Positions 61,771 to 64,000 of a stretch of 64,000 bases of DNA are shown here, piece by piece. Source of the DNA: Mycolicibacter heraklionensis (GTDB taxonomy: Bacteria > Actinomycetota > Actinomycetes > Mycobacteriales > Mycobacteriaceae); contig LZME01000135.1 of the NCBI GenBank assembly GCA_001673575.1, positions 1 to 64,000 of the forward strand, in the 5' to 3' direction. The notes under the pieces are model-generated. The model was not told where the DNA came from, did not search any database, and saw only the letters and a list, made by a program, of their open reading frames with translations. Position 1 is the stretch's first letter; each line of letters opens with the position of its first letter. Made by a program: the position numbers and the translations under genes.

Positions 61771-62052
61771 TTAGCAGCAGTCGTCATCGTCAGCCTTGAC
61801 GGCCGCCGGGGCGGCATCAGAGCCGATCCGTTCGCGGGCCTCGGCGACCACGTCGGCGACCTTCAGCCGGGCTGACTCCGCGGCGACCTCCGCGCTGCGG
61901 GTTCCGCGCAGTCCCCACTCCGTCACGGTCACCGCAGCTCGGTGAACCGGAGCCGTGCCCACCGCCTTGCGCAGCACCTCATAGGCGCTCACCCCCACCA
62001 ACCCGGTGAAAACTGTTCCGGCCGCTTTGGCCACGAGTCCCTGCATCGCCAC
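61771..62052 (-). CDS. DUF1490 (PacL-type) P-ATPase-associated membrane chaperone
   Basis: A 93-residue protein with a single N-terminal membrane segment (AAGTVFTGLVGVSAYEVLRKAVG), an Ala-rich helical middle and a metal-binding C terminus, DDDDCC. This is the PacL/DUF1490 family, which scaffolds and feeds metal to partner P-ATPases; the copy beside ctpG in M. tuberculosis is Rv1993c. It lies between cmtR and the ATPase, 20 bp before the latter. Confidence 0.9.
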   Translation of the reverse strand: MAMQGLVAKAAGTVFTGLVGVSAYEVLRKAVGTAPVHRAAVTVTEWGLRGTRSAEVAAESARLKVADVVAEARERIGSDAAPAAVKADDDDCC

Positions 62053-62136
62053 TGCTTATCCTTTCGGTTTAGTCATCTCAATATGGTTGAGCGACGGTGA
62101 TCTTCGCGGAGATCACCGGATCGCTGCCGCTGACGG

Positions 62137-62493
62137 TCATCGACCAACGGTGGTCTCAGCTGCGCCCGATGCGGAGGCTTCGCCGACACACGGCTGGTCG
62201 GTATCGACCGCCAGAACAACTTGAACCAACTCGCCCAGAGCACGGGCGAGGTGCGCGTCGGCCAGTGCATAGCGAACCTGCCGACCCTCATACGTAGCGA
62301 TGACCAGCCCACAGCCCCGCAAACACGACAGATGATTGGACACATTCGATCGCGTTAACCCCAGCTGCGCCGCCAGTTGCCCCGGATAACACACCCCATC
62401 GAGCAGGGCCACCAGAATCCGACACCGCGTCGGATCCGCCAACGCCCGACCCAGGCGAGCCAGCGCCGACTCCCGCTTCTCACATGTCAGCAT
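62137..62493 (-). CDS. cmtR: Cd/Pb-sensing ArsR/SmtB repressor CmtR
   Basis: A 118-residue winged-helix repressor. The sequence is, from memory, nearly that of M. tuberculosis CmtR over its first 100 residues. The three known metal ligands fall at the expected positions: Cys57 and Cys61 (HLSCLRGCGL) and Cys102 (DQPCV). The recognition helix is GLTRSNVSNHLS. Metal binding would release it from DNA and induce the pacL-ctpG genes downstream. It probably binds the palindrome at 62502-62518, just upstream of its start. Confidence 0.96.
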   Translation of the reverse strand: MLTCEKRESALARLGRALADPTRCRILVALLDGVCYPGQLAAQLGLTRSNVSNHLSCLRGCGLVIATYEGRQVRYALADAHLARALGELVQVVLAVDTDQPCVGEASASGAAETTVGR

Positions 62494-62501
62494 GCACCAA
62501 A

Positions 62502-62518
62502 CAGTACAGCTTCTACTG
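62502..62518. promoter_or_regulatory. Putative CmtR operator
   Basis: CAGTA-CAGCTTC-TACTG: 5-bp arms with a 7-nt spacer, 8 nt upstream of the cmtR start on the minus strand. Position suggests autoregulation. Confidence 0.45.
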
Positions 62519-62556
62519 ATATGACAGCAACGGCTGAACCGTTGTCGCGGATCTGC

Positions 62557-64000
62557 TCAGTGCGCCATATTCGTAAACCGCGACAAGTGCAGCTGGTGTG
62601 CCACGGTCACCGTCTTCGTCGGACCGTTACGGTGCTTGGCCAGGATCAGGTCCGCTTCACCACCGCGCGGGTCGTCACGCTCGAAAGCATCCGGCCGGTG
62701 CAACAGGATCACCATGTCCGCATCTTGTTCGAGCGAGTTATGGACTGAAATCCCTTGCGCCACAAAGTTATGCGTGCCGGGCACCGTGCCATCGAAAACA
62801 TCGTGCTCGCCGATGCTGGTGATCTCCGCAATGGTGTCCCAGTACACGTCGCTGGTCGCCAACGCGTGGATGTCGTGGTCTTCGAGCACCGCGGCGGCGC
62901 GGTGCAGCCGGTCGCGGCTCGGCGCGTGCTTCCACATCGTCGATCCGCAGTACTTGGTGCCCATGGCTGCGGCGAACTCGCGCTGGGTCATCTCCTGATC
63001 GGCCAGCGCACGACGGACCTGCGTCCAAACCTCTTTCGGCACGGTGTCCAGGTTGGGGTTACGCGCCACCCCTTGCAGGTTGGCCAGAATCTCCTTGGCC
63101 CCCACCGCTTTAGCGCCTTGAGCCCCGACGACATGCAAGAATCGGACCTGGTTCTCCGCCCCGTACAGGCACAGGTGCCAGCCGTCACGGTAGCCAGCCT
63201 TGGTGACCCGCTTGATCCGCCCGAACACTCCCACCCGCGACAGTAGGGCCGCCACGTCATCGATGAGCTGCCGGCTGGTCGACGCGTAGTAGATGCGCCC
63301 AACAACCCGCTTGGCGTCCCAGGACACCGACCCGTCCGTCGCCCACAGGTGCCGCAGGAACAGCGCCACCTGATCGTTCGGCAGCGCGAAAACCTCTTGC
63401 GGCACGAACTTCTCGTGGCTGCGCTTCCCGAACAACCCCAGCCCGTCGAGCCACGCTGCGATCGGATTGCGTTTGCCGTGCGTCAGCCGGTACGGCGCCG
63501 GCAGCCGCAGCGTCGTGACCCGGGCGGCCGGGTACTCGTCACGTACCGCCATCACCCCGAAGTGCAGGGCCGCCGCGGTTACCGCGGTCAGGTTCGCCTC
63601 ATCGATGGACGCATACCGGATGGGCTGGTTCTTCACGCATGATCCGTCGCCGATCATGTGGGCCAGCAGGATCACCTCGCAGTCTTCCATCCGCGTGGTG
63701 TTGACCGGCTCCGGTACCCGACGCGGCACCGCCAGCCGGTCCCCGACGTTCAAGTCGCCCAAGGCAGCCCAGCCGTTCAGCGTGAGGAACGGGTGGTTGG
63801 CGGTGGCCTCGACCTCGCGCCCGGAGGCCATCCGCAACTTGAACACCTCGCGGTGCCCGCTGGGGAACACGTTGGTCATCGGCCGGGCCACCATCCGCAG
63901 CTTCTCGTCCAGCGACCACACCAGGGGCCGCTCACCGGTGCGCATCAGCTCGCCCAGGGTGACCTCCGAGCCGTTGTCGGCCCGCAGGATTCGTGTCGAG
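62557..64000 (-). CDS. dnaB: Replicative DNA helicase DnaB, intein-containing, partial
   Basis: The gene runs off the right end of the window. The last 59 residues (62557-62736) are the C-terminal end of the DnaB helicase (SLEQDADMVILLHRPDAFER; ILAKHRNGPTKTVTVAHQ). Upstream of them is an intein in the same frame. The splice junction HN-S precedes SLEQDAD, the DLRESG/S(I/L)EQDAD site also used by the Synechocystis and Rhodothermus DnaB inteins. After protein splicing the product is the hexameric helicase of the replication fork. Confidence 0.93.
   Translation of the reverse strand, partial: STRILRADNGSEVTLGELMRTGERPLVWSLDEKLRMVARPMTNVFPSGHREVFKLRMASGREVEATANHPFLTLNGWAALGDLNVGDRLAVPRRVPEPVNTTRMEDCEVILLAHMIGDGSCVKNQPIRYASIDEANLTAVTAAALHFGVMAVRDEYPAARVTTLRLPAPYRLTHGKRNPIAAWLDGLGLFGKRSHEKFVPQEVFALPNDQVALFLRHLWATDGSVSWDAKRVVGRIYYASTSRQLIDDVAALLSRVGVFGRIKRVTKAGYRDGWHLCLYGAENQVRFLHVVGAQGAKAVGAKEILANLQGVARNPNLDTVPKEVWTQVRRALADQEMTQREFAAAMGTKYCGSTMWKHAPSRDRLHRAAAVLEDHDIHALATSDVYWDTIAEITSIGEHDVFDGTVPGTHNFVAQGISVHNSLEQDADMVILLHRPDAFERDDPRGGEADLILAKHRNGPTKTVTVAHQLHLSRFTNMAH
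62737..64000 (-). mobile_element. Intein with LAGLIDADG homing endonuclease, N terminus outside the window
   Basis: The intein ends at Asn (62737-62739) after VH. At the far end of the window the frame reads STRILRADNGSEVTLGEL, typical of the first intein residues just after the catalytic Cys, so only a few residues are missing. ATANHPF is splicing block B. Two LAGLIDADG-like helices (LLAHMIGDGSC and LFLRHLWATDGSV) show a probably active homing endonuclease, and GTHNFVAQGISVHN is the C-terminal splicing block. Confidence 0.92.

Noticed and set aside
1..64000. CRISPR arrays, tRNA or rRNA genes, insertion sequences
   Set aside because: No regularly spaced repeat series, no recognisable tRNA or rRNA sequence and no transposase gene was seen on either strand; the only long direct repeats found are in cydC and the ACP region.

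Overview
The window is high-GC actinobacterial DNA and almost certainly chromosomal DNA of a non-tuberculous Mycobacterium. The main reasons are PE and PPE genes, PE-PPE-domain hydrolases, several F420-dependent LLM oxidoreductases and FadE acyl-CoA dehydrogenases, a regulator whose sequence I recognise as CmtR of M. tuberculosis, and a dnaB gene with an intein. Species cannot be fixed from sequence reading alone.

Layout. 0.2-6.1 kb: cydABDC (cytochrome bd oxidase and its ABC exporter). 6.2-7.2 kb: fused HadA/HadB-type dehydratase. 7.7-11.9 kb: two PPE genes followed by an SbtA-type bicarbonate transporter and a small secreted DUF732 protein. 11.9-20.9 kb: lipid-catabolic genes (two FadE, an NTF2-like protein, two LLM oxidoreductases, an SDR with its TetR, a TesB thioesterase) plus a Tat-exported DUF1906 protein. 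21.8-25.1 kb: a PE/PPE pair, a carotenoid-biosynthesis (CruF-like) membrane protein and a second DUF1906 protein.

25.1-41.1 kb is the centrepiece: a three-gene, minus-strand locus with the architecture of a polyunsaturated fatty acid (Pfa) or secondary lipid synthase. It encodes a PfaD enoyl reductase, a KS-AT-ACP-ACP-KR-DH protein, and a KS-CLF-hotdog-acyltransferase protein ending in a glycerolipid acyltransferase domain. Malonyl units would be condensed on the tandem ACPs, reduced by KR, dehydrated and isomerised by the DH domains, reduced by PfaD, and perhaps passed straight to a lysolipid. A PAP2/diacylglycerol kinase fusion is divergent from it across a palindrome.

42.8-55.5 kb: FadE, an ArsR-SRPBCC pair under a clear palindromic operator, three PE-PPE-domain paralogues (two in tandem), a MerR regulator, an SDR-Baeyer-Villiger monooxygenase-diiron protein operon, a serine hydrolase lipoprotein and a CobW-family GTPase. 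55.5-62.5 kb looks like accessory DNA: an alpha/beta hydrolase, a VapBC-type toxin-antitoxin pair, a truncated TNT-like domain fused to an unknown domain, an orphan RHH-like protein, a long inverted repeat among ATGACA motifs, then cmtR-pacL-ctpG-like metal efflux genes. The window ends inside dnaB, within an intein carrying a LAGLIDADG endonuclease.

Several genes appear to be transcribed leaderless: a TANNNT-type -10 box lies 6-7 nt before the start codon.
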